From Betaproteobacteria bacterium (lineage in GTDB: Bacteria; Pseudomonadota; Gammaproteobacteria; Burkholderiales; Usitatibacteraceae), in assembly GCA_016720855.1 (NCBI GenBank), contig JADKJU010000003.1, positions 372,001-436,000 of the forward strand: a stretch of DNA of 64,000 bases, read 5' to 3'. Position numbers and translations under genes: made by a program. Below, in pieces: positions 50,494 through 61,977 of the stretch. The notes under the pieces were generated by a model. The model was not told the DNA's origin, ran no database searches, and was given only the letters and a program-made list of their open reading frames with translations. Each line of letters begins with the position of its first letter. Position 1 is the stretch's first letter.

Positions 50494-50832
50494 ATGGCCA
50501 AGCTCACGCCCATCCATCCCGGCGAAATTCTCGACGAGGAGTTTCTCACTCCACTCGGCCTCAGTCAGTACCGGCTGGCAGTGGACATGGCGGTGCCGCC
50601 GCGACGCATCAATGAAATCGTGCTCGGGCGGCGCGGCATCACGGCAGGCACGGCATTGCGCCTGGCCCACTACTTCGGAAATTCGGCGCAATTCTGGATG
50701 AACCTGCAGACGCGCTACGACCTGGAGGTAGAGCAGGATCGATTGCAGGGTGCGCTCGCGTCGGCACCGAGGTACAAGCCTGCTGCGCAGGCTGCGTCGG
50801 AGGCAAGGAAGAGATACCGGGGACGAAAATAG
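50494..50832 (+). CDS. higA: HigA family addiction module antitoxin
   Basis: The 112-residue antitoxin has IHPGEILDEEFLTPLGLSQY and a helix-turn-helix with VPPRRINEIVLGRRGITAGT, then ALRLAHYFGNSAQFWMNLQT, the standard HigA (VapI) pattern. It neutralises HigB and represses the operon through the DNA-binding part. The C-terminal tail is Lys/Arg-rich. It is intact, so this module should be functional. Confidence 0.94.
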   Translation: MAKLTPIHPGEILDEEFLTPLGLSQYRLAVDMAVPPRRINEIVLGRRGITAGTALRLAHYFGNSAQFWMNLQTRYDLEVEQDRLQGALASAPRYKPAAQAASEARKRYRGRK

Positions 50833-50977
50833 CGTTCTCAACCCACGCTCCTCCATTCGGGCGCCAGGTCCGGCGGGCTTCCCCTACGTGACATTGCGCA
50901 GGGCTGGGCATCGATGTGGCCTCCGATCGTCGCGCCGACCGACGACGACCAATGACGCCCTGGCCGGCGTGAGCGCC

Positions 50978-52774
50978 TTACCCCATCCCGTGAAACTGCA
51001 GGGCCGCCAGATTGGCGTAAATCCCGCCCATCGCGACGAGCGTGGCATGCGTCCCGGTCTCCACGATGCGGCCCTCGTCCATCACGATGATGCGATCGGC
51101 GCGCTTCACCGTCGCCAAGCGGTGCGCGATGACCAAGGTCGTGCGCCCGGCCATGGCCGCCTCGAGCGCCCCTTGCACGAGACGTTCCGATTCCGCATCG
51201 AGCGCGCTCGTCGCCTCGTCGAGCAGCAGCAACGGCGGGTTCTTCAGGAGCGCGCGGGCAATCGCGATGCGCTGGCGCTGCCCGCCGGAGAGCCGCACGC
51301 CGCGCTCCCCGAGGAACGACTGGTACCCCTGCGGCAGCTTCTCGATGAATTCGTGAGCCGCCGCCATCCGCGCGACCGTGACGACTTCCTCGTCCGTCGC
51401 ATCGACGCGTCCGTAGCGGATGTTCTCCATCGCGTCGGCGGCGAAGATCACGGTGTCCTGGGGCACGATGCCTATCGCATCGCGCAGGGTGTGAAGGTGC
51501 AGGCTGCGGATCTCGACGCCATCGAGCGTGATCGAGCCTTCCTGCGGGTCGTAGAAGCGCAACAACAACTGGAAGAGCGTCGTCTTCCCCGCGCCGGATG
51601 GCCCGACCACCGCGACCGTTTCGCCGGGTTGCACCGCAAGCGAGAGACCGGAGAGCGACGCGGTTTGGGGGCGCGAAGGATAGTGGAAGGTCACGTCCCG
51701 GAGCGCGAGAGACGCGCCGGACTTCGTGCGCGGCGGCAGCGCAAGCGGATGCTCCGGCGACTGGATCGGGGAGTGCGCCGCCAGCAGCTCCATCAAGCGC
51801 TCCGTCGCCCCCGCGGCCCGCTGCGCCTCTCCCAGCGTCTCCGCCAGCGCGCCCACGGACCCGGCGACGATCGCGGAGTAGAGGATGAACTGCCCCAGGT
51901 CCCCGCCCGTCATGTTTCCCTGCATCACCGCGTGCGCCCCCAGCCAAAGCACGAACACGATGGCGCCGAAGACCAGCAGGATCGCGATGTTGGTCAGCAG
52001 CGCGCGCGCACGGACGCGCCGGATCGCGGTCGTGAACGCGCGTTCGACGGAGACACCGAAGCGCTCCGCCTCGATGTGCTCGTGCGTGTACGCCTGCACG
52101 ATCGGCATCGCGTTCAGGATCTCCCCTGCCATGGCCGACGAGTCCGCGATGCGGTCCTGGGAATCGCGCGAGAGCTTGCGCACGCGGCGCCCGAACACGA
52201 TGATGGGCACGATGACCCCCACCAGCAGCACGATGATGATGGACGAGAGCTTCACGCTGGTCACGAACATCATCGCCAGCCCGCCTGCGAAGAGAAAGGC
52301 GTTGCGGATCGCCATCGAGATGCTGGTGCCGACCACGGACTGGATGAGCGTGGTGTCGGTGGTCAGGCGAGAGAGAACCTCGCCGCTGCGCGTGACCTCG
52401 AAGAACTGCGGGCTCTGCGTGACCACGTGCCGGTATACCGCATTGCGGATGTCCGCGGTAACCCGTTCGCCCAGCCAGGACACCGCATAGAACCGTGCCG
52501 CGGTCGCGACGGCCAGGACGCACGCCACGGCGAAGAGCGCGAGGAAGTACAGATCGATGTTCTCGGTGCTCTTCGAGCCCGCGGCTCCGAAGCCCAGGTC
52601 GATCATCTGCTTGAACGCGTACGGGATCGCGAGCGTGGCGGCCGCGGCGACCAGGAGCGCCACGCCCGCCATCAGGAACTGGCGCTTGTAGGGGGCGAGG
52701 AAGGGGATGAGTCCCCTGAGGGTGGCGAGGCCGCTCTTTCGCTGTTCCTGCGTGGGGCTGGTAGGCTCGGACAT
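50978..52774 (-). CDS. ABC transporter permease/ATP-binding protein (MsbA-like exporter)
   Basis: The 598-residue half transporter has an N-terminal domain with six helices (starting near LIPFLAPYKRQFLMAGVALL) and an ATPase domain with Walker A VVGPSGAGKTTLF near residue 385, signature LSGGQRQRIAIA, Walker B LLLLDEATSALD and the His switch in IAHRLATVKRADRI. It would act as a homodimer exporting lipid or other hydrophobic compounds. ATG at 52774 gives the expected length; long antisense frames here are shadows. It is divergent from kbl. Confidence 0.93.
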   Translation of the reverse strand: MSEPTSPTQEQRKSGLATLRGLIPFLAPYKRQFLMAGVALLVAAAATLAIPYAFKQMIDLGFGAAGSKSTENIDLYFLALFAVACVLAVATAARFYAVSWLGERVTADIRNAVYRHVVTQSPQFFEVTRSGEVLSRLTTDTTLIQSVVGTSISMAIRNAFLFAGGLAMMFVTSVKLSSIIIVLLVGVIVPIIVFGRRVRKLSRDSQDRIADSSAMAGEILNAMPIVQAYTHEHIEAERFGVSVERAFTTAIRRVRARALLTNIAILLVFGAIVFVLWLGAHAVMQGNMTGGDLGQFILYSAIVAGSVGALAETLGEAQRAAGATERLMELLAAHSPIQSPEHPLALPPRTKSGASLALRDVTFHYPSRPQTASLSGLSLAVQPGETVAVVGPSGAGKTTLFQLLLRFYDPQEGSITLDGVEIRSLHLHTLRDAIGIVPQDTVIFAADAMENIRYGRVDATDEEVVTVARMAAAHEFIEKLPQGYQSFLGERGVRLSGGQRQRIAIARALLKNPPLLLLDEATSALDAESERLVQGALEAAMAGRTTLVIAHRLATVKRADRIIVMDEGRIVETGTHATLVAMGGIYANLAALQFHGMG

Positions 52775-52943
52775 GCCGCAATTGTGACCGTATTGGCGGG
52801 AACTTTGGTGGATTGGATTGCGGCGCCAGGCCATGGGGCACGCGGGATTCGGCCGCTTTTTTTGCGCGCGCGCAACTTGCCGCGCCACAGCGACAGGCTA
52901 AGATACGCTGCATCCCACCACCCCCGGGGAGGACAGGCCCGCC

Positions 52944-54146
52944 ATGAGCGACCGCTATCTGTCCCATGTGCGCAACACGCTGGCACGCATTCGCGCCGAC
53001 GGCTTCAGCAAATCGGAACGCGTGATCGCGAGCCCGCAGTCGTCCGCCATCCGGCTGGCCGACGGGTCGGAAGTGCTCAACTTCTGCGCCAACAATTACC
53101 TGGGCCTGGCCGACGATGAGCGGCTCGTGGCCGCCGGCAAGGCGGCGCTCGACCGCTACGGCTACGGGATGGCCTCGGTGCGCTTCATCTGCGGCACGCA
53201 GGACGTGCACAAGGAGCTGGAGGCGGCCCTTTCGGCGTTCCTGAAGATGGACGACTGCATCCTCTATTCGAGCTGCTTCGATGCGAACGGCGGCCTCTTC
53301 GAGACCCTGCTGGGCGAGGAGGATGCCGTCATCAGCGACGAGCTGAACCATGCGAGCATCGTGGACGGCATTCGCCTGTGCAAGGCGAAGCGCTACCGCT
53401 ACCGGAACAACGACATGGCAGACCTGGAGGCGAAGCTCGAGGAGGCCGATGCCGCCGGTGCGCGCTTCAAGCTCATCGCGACCGACGGCGTGTTCTCGAT
53501 GGACGGCATCGTCGCGAACCTGAAGGCGCTCTGCGACCTGGCGCAGCGCTACGGCGCGCTCACCATGGTGGACGATTCGCACGCCGTGGGATTCGTGGGC
53601 GAAGCGGGCCGCGGCACGCCCGAGCTTTGCGGCGTCGAGGGACGGATCGACATCCTCACCGGCACGCTCGGCAAGGCCATGGGGGGGGCCTCGGGCGGAT
53701 ACACCGCGGGCCGGCGCGAGATCGTCGAGCTCCTGCGCCAGCGCTCCCGTCCCTACCTTTTCTCGAACTCGCTTGCGCCCTGCATCGCGGCGACTTCCCT
53801 CAAGGTGCTCGAGCTGCTGGCGAGCGATGAGGGCGCCCGGCTGCGCCGGCAGGTGCGTGCGAACGGCGAGCACTTCCGCCGCGAAATGGCCGCGCTCGGC
53901 TTCGACCTCGTTCCCGGCGGGCATCCCATCATCCCGGTGATGCTCGGCGAAGCGACGCTTGCCACGCGCATGGCCGATGCGCTGCTGGCCGAGGGCGTGT
54001 ACGTGATCGGCTTTTCCTACCCCGTGGTTCCCAGGGGCCGCGCCCGCATCCGCACGCAAATGAGCGCGGCGCACACGCCCGAACAGGTCGATCGCGCCGC
54101 GGCAGCCTTCGCCAAGGTCGGCCGCTCGCTCGGCGCCATCCGATGA
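52944..54146 (+). CDS. kbl: Glycine C-acetyltransferase (2-amino-3-ketobutyrate CoA ligase)
   Basis: The 400-residue PLP enzyme belongs to the alpha-oxoamine synthases: FCANNYLGLADDERLVAAGK near residue 50, GTQDVHKELEAALSAFLKM, DDSHAVGFVGEAGRGTPELC, and the PLP Lys in TGTLGKAMGGASGGY near residue 240. With threonine dehydrogenase it converts threonine to glycine and acetyl-CoA. The strong ribosome site GGGGAGGA precedes the ATG. The tdh gene follows after 40 bases, as in the usual kbl-tdh operon. Confidence 0.96.
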   Translation: MSDRYLSHVRNTLARIRADGFSKSERVIASPQSSAIRLADGSEVLNFCANNYLGLADDERLVAAGKAALDRYGYGMASVRFICGTQDVHKELEAALSAFLKMDDCILYSSCFDANGGLFETLLGEEDAVISDELNHASIVDGIRLCKAKRYRYRNNDMADLEAKLEEADAAGARFKLIATDGVFSMDGIVANLKALCDLAQRYGALTMVDDSHAVGFVGEAGRGTPELCGVEGRIDILTGTLGKAMGGASGGYTAGRREIVELLRQRSRPYLFSNSLAPCIAATSLKVLELLASDEGARLRRQVRANGEHFRREMAALGFDLVPGGHPIIPVMLGEATLATRMADALLAEGVYVIGFSYPVVPRGRARIRTQMSAAHTPEQVDRAAAAFAKVGRSLGAIR

Positions 54147-54157
54147 ACCCGGCTCGC

Positions 54158-54168
54158 GTGCCTGGCAC
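54158..54168. repeat. GTGCCTGGCAC palindrome between kbl and tdh
   Basis: A copy of the GTGCCTGGCAC motif that also lies at 26511-26525 and in part at 21850-21862. It occupies the short kbl-tdh gap, just before the tdh ribosome site. Confidence 0.55.
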
Positions 54169-54186
54169 CAAGGCAAAGGTGGACCG

Positions 54187-55243
<1,057 letters not shown>

Positions 55244-55247
<4 letters not shown>

Positions 55248-56476
55248 GCCAGTACCCTCCGCTGCGGCTGCACGTGCCGGAACCGCCCGGCCGCCCGGGC
55301 CGCGAGACCGATTTCTCCTACCTGAACCTCTCGCCCGCCGGGGCGGTCCGGCGCCCGCCCGTCGAGGCGCGCCCCTCGGAGACCGGCGACATCGTCGAGG
55401 CGCTCATCCGCGTGCTCGACGACGACGGCCGGGCGGTGGGCCCGTGGGACCCGAAGGCGGATCCGGCATTCCTGCGCGCCGGATTGCGCGCCATGCTCAA
55501 GACCCGCATCTTCGACGCGCGCATGCTCATCGCGCAGCGGCAGAAGAAGACGTCCTTCTACATGCAGTGCCTGGGCGAGGAGGCCGTCGGCGTGGGCCAG
55601 GCGCTCGCCCTCGAGCCGGACGACATGTGCTTCCCGACCTATCGCCAGCAGGGAATCCTCATCGCCCGCGGCTACGGCCTCGTGGACATGATGTGCCAGC
55701 TCTTCTCGAACGACCACGATCCGATCAAGGGGCGCCAGCTTCCGGTCATGTACACGTCGCGGGCGCACGGCTTCTTCTCGATCTCCGGAAACCTCGGCAC
55801 CCAGTACATCCAGGCCGTGGGCTGGGCCATGGCCTCGGCCATCAAGGGCGACACGCGCATCGCCTCCGCGTGGATCGGCGACGGCTCCACGGCCGAAGCG
55901 GACTTCCACAGCGCGCTGACATTCGCCGCCGTGTATCGGGCGCCGGTGATCCTCAACATCGTGAACAACCAGTGGGCGATCTCCTCGTTCCAGGGCATCG
56001 CCGGTGGCGAGGCGGCCACCTTCGCGGCACGCGGCGTGGGCAACGGCATCGCCTCGCTGCGCGTGGACGGGAACGATTTCCTGGCGGTGCTCGCGACGTC
56101 GCGGTGGGCCGCGGAACGGGCGCGCCGCGGCCTCGGGCCGACGCTCATCGAGTGGACCACCTACCGCGCCGGCGCCCATTCCACTTCCGACGACCCGTCG
56201 AAGTACCGGCCGGCCGACGACTGGGCACGCTTTCCGCTGGGCGATCCCGTCGCGCGGCTCGCGAAGCACCTCATCGCGATCGGCGCCTGGTCCGAAGAGG
56301 AGCACGGGCGCTCGGTGAAGGCAATCGAGGAGGAGGTGGCTGCGGCACAGAAGGAAGCGGAAAGCCACGGCACGCTCGCCTCGGGCCACGTCCACGACGC
56401 CTCCTCGATGTTCGAGGACATCTACAAGGACATGCCGGAGCACCTTGTCCGCCAGCGTCGCGAGCTGGAGGGCTGA
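55244..56476 (+). CDS. 2-oxoisovalerate (branched-chain 2-oxoacid) dehydrogenase E1 alpha subunit
   Basis: The 410-residue subunit holds the ThDP site: SAWIGDGSTAEADFHSALTF (GDG...) with APVILNIVNNQWAISSFQG near residues 205-250, and the phosphorylation-type loop AGAHSTSDDPSKYRPADDWA toward the end. An N-terminal extension of about 70 residues (SQYPPLRLHVPEPPGRPG) is typical of bacterial BCKDH alpha. With E1 beta it decarboxylates branched 2-oxoacids. The start overlaps the tdh stop; the much longer upstream open frame is a shadow. Confidence 0.93.
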
Positions 56477-56478
56477 CC

Positions 56479-57491
<1,013 letters not shown>

Positions 57492-57495
<4 letters not shown>

Positions 57496-58684
57496 CCATT
57501 CATGTGATCAAGGTGCCGGACATCGGCGAAGGCATTGCCGAGGTCGAGCTGGTGGAGTGGCACGTGAAGCAGGGCGATGCCGTCGTCGCGGACCAGGTTA
57601 TCGCCGATGTGATGACCGACAAGGCGACCGTCGAGGTCCCCTCGCCCGTCTCCGGGTGGGTCATCGCGCTGGGCGGCCAGGCCGGCGCGAAGCTTGCGGT
57701 GGGCGGCGAGCTGCTCCGGCTCGAGGTGGAGGGCGCCGGGAGCACCGCGGCCGCCAAGCTGCCGGACACGGAACCGTCTCCCCCTGCCGCGGCCCCCGCC
57801 GGACACGCGCCCGCCGACAAGTCCCTCGCCTCCCCTTCCGTTCGCCGCCACGCCCGCGAGCTGGGCATCGACCTGGCAAGCGTGAACGCAAGCGGGCCGG
57901 AGGGCCGCGTCCTGCACGATGACCTCCTGCGCCACGCCGACCGCGGCGCCCCGAAGGCCCCAAACGACACGCGATACGCGATGCGCAGCGGCAAGGAAGC
58001 CGTGCCGGTGATCGGATTGCGCCGCCAGATCGCGCAAAGGATGCAGGACTCCAAGGGCCGCATCCCGCACTTCACCTACGTCGAGGAAGTCGACGTGACG
58101 GAACTGGAAGCACTGCGCGCGAGGCTGAACCAGGAGCGGGGAGAAGCGCGCGGGCGCCTCACGGTGCTGCCGTTCCTCATGCGCGCCATCGTGCTGGCCA
58201 CGCCCACCTTCCCGCAGATGAACGCGCTCTTCGACGACGAGAACGCAATCGTGACCCGATACGCCGCCGTGCACCTCGGCATCGCCACGCAGACCGAGCG
58301 CGGCCTGATGGTTCCGGTCGTGCGCCATGCCGAATCGCTCGACCTTTGGGCCAGCGCGGCCGAGGTCGCGCGTCTGGCCGAGGCCGCGCGCACCGGCAAG
58401 GCAGCGCGGAGGGGCTCTCCGGCTCGACGATCACCATCACCAGCCTGGGGTCCCTCGGGGGCATCGTCACGACGCCGATCATCAACGCGCCGGAAGTGGC
58501 GATCATCGGCGTGAACCGCATCGTCGAGCGACCCGTCATCCGCACCGGCGCGGTCGTGCCGCGGATGATCATGAACCTGTCATCGTCGTTCGATCACCGG
58601 GTGGTCGATGGCCTGCACGCCGCCGAATTCGTTCAGACGCTGCGCGCCTTCCTCGAGTGCCCGGCGATGCTGTTCGTGGATTGA
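57492..58684 (+). CDS. Dihydrolipoamide acyltransferase E2 component, frameshifted near the C-terminus
   Basis: The N-terminal lipoyl domain (VKVPDIGEGIAEVELVEWHV, lipoyl Lys in MTDKATVEV), a Pro/Ala linker, the E1/E3-binding domain (SPSVRRHARELGIDLASVNA) and most of the acyltransferase core read in one frame. Near 58405-58416 the frame breaks: the first frame turns to nonsense, and another continues with LSGSTITITSLGSLGGIVTT, the catalytic FDHRVVDG and the end at 58684. One base inserted in the GGAGGGG run restores a normal protein of 397 residues. E3 is not seen downstream. Error or decay are both possible. Confidence 0.85.
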
Positions 58685-58700
58685 TGGCATGCTCGCGCAC

Positions 58701-59333
58701 ATGAACGCAAAATCGATCCTGTTCGTCATTGGGGCAACGGTGGCCTTCGAGTCGCCGGCGCAGATGCCGGGCTACGACATGGCGGTAATCAAGAAGTGGG
58801 AAGACGCCAAGGTGATCCGGTTCGTGGTCGTCGGCGTGCACGATGCGCGCGCGATGGTCGTGTTCGGCGACTACGAGGGCAAGGCCGATGTGACGGACCG
58901 CATCACGGTGGAGTTCGTCTGGAACAAGAAGGCGCGGAGAATCATCGGCGACGTGAAGGTCACGGACTCGAAGACGACACTTAAGAACATCAAGTCCGAC
59001 GGCACGAACTGCCCTCCCCCGCAGCTCAAAGGCGATTACGAGCACTTCCAGTACGTGAGCCAGTCGGCGGATCCGTCCGGCCAGATCATGCTGAAAGGCT
59101 TCCGGACCTATCCGCCGGCCAGCGTTTCCCAGTATCCGGCGAGCTGCAAGCAGAGACCGATTCCAGGAGGAAAGGAAGACAAGTTCCTGACGATCGGACC
59201 CGCCGATCCCGTAGTCCTGGGGATGACGTTGCCGCCGGGCGGGCCGTTCTCCATCTCCGCCGACAAGAAGACGTTCTCGATGAAAGGCGCCGAGAACTGG
59301 GTCTGGACGTACCTGCCTACCGTCGTTCCGTAG
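58701..59333 (+). CDS. Exported protein of unknown function
   Basis: The 210-residue protein follows the E2 gene by 16 bases. It has a signal-like N-terminus (MNAKSILFVIGATVAFESPA) and then a beta-rich domain: AKVIRFVVVGVHDARAMVVF, RITVEFVWNKKARRIIGDVK, and a Cys pair in NCPPPQ and ASCKQRP. No known family is recognised. An alternative start at 58689 adds four residues. Third positions are GC-rich as in neighbouring genes, so it is real. Confidence 0.6.
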   Translation: MNAKSILFVIGATVAFESPAQMPGYDMAVIKKWEDAKVIRFVVVGVHDARAMVVFGDYEGKADVTDRITVEFVWNKKARRIIGDVKVTDSKTTLKNIKSDGTNCPPPQLKGDYEHFQYVSQSADPSGQIMLKGFRTYPPASVSQYPASCKQRPIPGGKEDKFLTIGPADPVVLGMTLPPGGPFSISADKKTFSMKGAENWVWTYLPTVVP

Positions 59334-59475
59334 TGCCGGCAGCCGTGCCGGCTGCCATCAAGGCCGCCGACGCGCCCTTCTCGACAGGTTCATTACCTCA
59401 CGGCAGGGCCACGCCGGGCGACTGTGGGATAATTCTCCCCCCTCGCCCGTGCCCCGAAGATCACAAGGATCGACC

Positions 59476-60717
59476 GTGAAAAAACTCGCCCTCCTCCTCG
59501 CCTCTCTCGCGCTGGCGCTCCTGGTCGCCGGCTGCGGCGGCGCCCAGGGCAGCGCCGCCGATGCGCCCACCGATTTCAAGGTGGTTGCGGGTGACGGCTC
59601 GGTGCGCCTGACCTGGACGCCGCAACCGGATGTCGAGTACTGGCTCTTCTACGGCCCGGGCTCCGACATCACCACCACGAACTGGGTTGGCAGAGGCGGT
59701 CGCGCCATCCCGAGTGCCGTGACCCCGGCCGTGATCTCGGGCCTTACCAACGGCGTCACCTACTCCTTCACCATCAACGGCCGCAAGGACGGCGGGCCCG
59801 GCGGCCCGGGCGCGCCCACGCTGGAGGCCGTGCCGAAGCTTGCGGGCACCGACTGGGCACCCGACGCGCCGCTGGGCAGCGGAACGCTCAACGGCGTGAC
59901 CACCGGCACCACGACGGCTGGATTCTCGATTGTGAGCGTCGGCTCGGGCGGCGCGATCTACGCGAGCATCGCCGGCGGCGCAGCGACAACCCCGGTCAAC
60001 CCCGCGGCGCCTGCCGATCTGAACGCCGTGTGTTATGGCGCGTACGGGCTCGTGGCGGCCGGCGCAGGCGGCACGCTGCTCCTGAGCCTCGATTCGACGA
60101 CCTGGACCGCGCAGACCTCCGGGACCACCGCCACGCTCCTCGGCGTCTCTCCGGTCGGGACCGCCGGCTACATTGCGACGGGGGCGGGCGGCACCCTGCT
60201 CACGAGCGGCAACGGCTCGACCTGGAACATCGGAACGTCCGGAACGCCGATGGACCTCTATTCCGCGGCCTTCGGCGCCAGCCTCTACGTGGCGGTGGGC
60301 GCCGGCGGCACCATTCTCACCAGCGCCGACGCGGCAACCTGGACGCCCGTGGCATCCGGCACGACGAGCGACCTGCGCAGCGTCACCTATGCAACGCTGG
60401 CGACGACGAATGCGGATTCCTCGATAACCCTCACCAATACGTTCGTGGCGGTCGGGGCGGCGGGAACGGTCCTCACCAGCAACGACGGACTCGCGTGGAC
60501 AGTGCAGAGCCCCCTCTCGCCGAAAAACCTCAACGCGGTGACCTACGGCGGCCAGTTCGTGGCTGTCGGGGCTGGAGGCGTCATCTTCACCAGCACCGAC
60601 GGAATCACCTGGGTGGCGCGCAACTCCGGAACCACCAACGATCTCAACGCCGTGGCGCGAACCCAGCTCGGATACACCGCGGTGGGCGCGCAGGGGACGA
60701 GCGTTTCCACGATCTAG
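59476..60717 (+). CDS. Lipoprotein with FN3 domain and seven propeller-like repeats
   Basis: A 413-residue lipoprotein (lipobox LLVAGC) starting at GTG. A fibronectin type III-like domain (residues 30-115, PTDFKVVAGDGSVRLTWTPQ) is followed by seven repeats of about 40 residues with the pattern VAVGAGGTILTSADAATWTP, SGTT, then DLxSVTY. Seven units suggest a closed beta-propeller like the Ycf48/BNR group. Function is unknown; binding of polymers or surface adhesion is plausible. The C-terminal repeat is short, so the ring may close with the N-terminal repeat. Confidence 0.78.
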   Translation: MKKLALLLASLALALLVAGCGGAQGSAADAPTDFKVVAGDGSVRLTWTPQPDVEYWLFYGPGSDITTTNWVGRGGRAIPSAVTPAVISGLTNGVTYSFTINGRKDGGPGGPGAPTLEAVPKLAGTDWAPDAPLGSGTLNGVTTGTTTAGFSIVSVGSGGAIYASIAGGAATTPVNPAAPADLNAVCYGAYGLVAAGAGGTLLLSLDSTTWTAQTSGTTATLLGVSPVGTAGYIATGAGGTLLTSGNGSTWNIGTSGTPMDLYSAAFGASLYVAVGAGGTILTSADAATWTPVASGTTSDLRSVTYATLATTNADSSITLTNTFVAVGAAGTVLTSNDGLAWTVQSPLSPKNLNAVTYGGQFVAVGAGGVIFTSTDGITWVARNSGTTNDLNAVARTQLGYTAVGAQGTSVSTI

Positions 60718-60926
60718 GCACCCTCACTCCGGCCCCCTCCGAAGGCCGAGGGGGAACTTCATGCACGCCCGACCCATTGCCATGGGTATGGGAGGACGCA
60801 ACCTGATCCGTTCGGATTAGGCCCAATGGACATCCCTGCATAAGCCGCCTGTGGAATGGGCGCGGCGCAATGCCGCGACCAGACTGGCTCCTGTCGACAT
60901 CGACACTTTTCCACAGGAGGCAGCTC

Positions 60927-61252
60927 ATGCATGCAATCCAGAATCCGAAGTTCGACGTTTCAGGGCCAAGGCCGCAGTCCTTCAATCCGCGGTGCTGCTC
61001 GCCGTCATCGCTGGCGCCGTGGTGATCGGCGCCACCGCGCCCGAGCGCCAGCTCATGACGACGAATTGCGCGGTCGATACGAGCGCGACAGGCACGCTAT
61101 CCGACGCGATGCTCGAAATCGCCAGCGTGTGCCCCGGCGCCACGAAAGGGGCAGAGGAGTCGGCACCGGCCGGGGCGAACCACGGGGTTCCCGATGCCGG
61201 GTCCTCGCTCGATCCGCGCTCCGACGTCGAAGTCCAACCTCCCACGTTCTGA
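60927..61252 (+). CDS. Small membrane or exported protein, probably frameshifted at its start
   Basis: A perfect AGGAGG ribosome site at 60915-60920 precedes ATG 60927, whose frame gives MHAIQNPKFD and then ends early. A different frame from about 60957 reads FRAKAAVLQSAVLLAVIAGA as a membrane helix, then VDTSATGTLSDAMLEIASVC, and ends at 61252. One missing base near 60955-60960 would join the two into about 108 residues. No family is recognised. It is followed after ten bases by the rhodanese gene. The gap 60718-60926 before it holds no other gene. Confidence 0.4.
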
Positions 61253-61262
61253 GGAGGACACC

Positions 61263-61925
61263 ATGAAAAAGTCCCTCATCGCCGCCCTGCTGCTCACCCT
61301 GTGCGGTGCCGTGGGCGCGACGCCACAGGTTTCGGGAGACGGCGCGTGCGGCGTCCGCGCCGTGGACAACGAGTCGTTCGTGACCTGCGACGGCGGCGCC
61401 GCCCCCGGGCCTGTCGGTCCGGACGACCTGGCGACCCGCATGGAGTTCATCGCGCCCATGCCGATCAGCGCGATGCAGGCGTGGCAGATCAGCCAGGACC
61501 TCGGCAAGCGCGTGCTGCTCGTCGATATTCGCACCCGCGCCGAGGTCTTTCACACCGGCATGCTGCTCGGGATCGATGCGCATGCGCCCTTCATGGAACC
61601 GCTGCCGGACGACGCCCGGGGCAGGCGCAGTGCGTTGGCCATGGACGCCAGCGTGCGCTTTGTCGAGCGCATGGACGACCTGCTCAGTGCCGCGCACCTG
61701 CACCATGGCGACCCCATCGTTCTCCTGTGCCGGTCGGGCGAGCGCAGCCGACTGGCCGCTCGCCTGATGATCGAGCACGGCTATCTCCAGGTCTTCACGG
61801 TGGCGGGCGGCATCCACGGCGTGCTCACCGCAAGCGCAAGCGAAGGGAAGCGCGCGGGCCTGCCGTGGACCCTACGCAACGATTCCGGCTGGCCCCTTGC
61901 GGACGAGCCGGCGAAGGCGCGCTGA
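61263..61925 (+). CDS. Exported rhodanese-like sulfurtransferase
   Basis: The 220-residue protein has a signal peptide (SLIAALLLTLCGAVGATPQ) and a rhodanese domain with the active loop VLLCRSGERSRLAARLMIEH; the Cys would carry the persulfide. LLVDIRTRAEVFHTGM is the conserved early strand. Two additional Cys near the mature N-terminus (ACGVRA, VTCDGG) could form a disulfide. It would act in the periplasm, perhaps in sulfur or cyanide handling. It has its own GAGGAG ribosome site and follows the small gene after ten bases. Confidence 0.83.
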   Translation: MKKSLIAALLLTLCGAVGATPQVSGDGACGVRAVDNESFVTCDGGAAPGPVGPDDLATRMEFIAPMPISAMQAWQISQDLGKRVLLVDIRTRAEVFHTGMLLGIDAHAPFMEPLPDDARGRRSALAMDASVRFVERMDDLLSAAHLHHGDPIVLLCRSGERSRLAARLMIEHGYLQVFTVAGGIHGVLTASASEGKRAGLPWTLRNDSGWPLADEPAKAR

Positions 61926-61977
61926 CGGTTTCGCCCGACCCTCCTCCGGGACCCGGGGCGCGCCTGCGATGTCGGCG

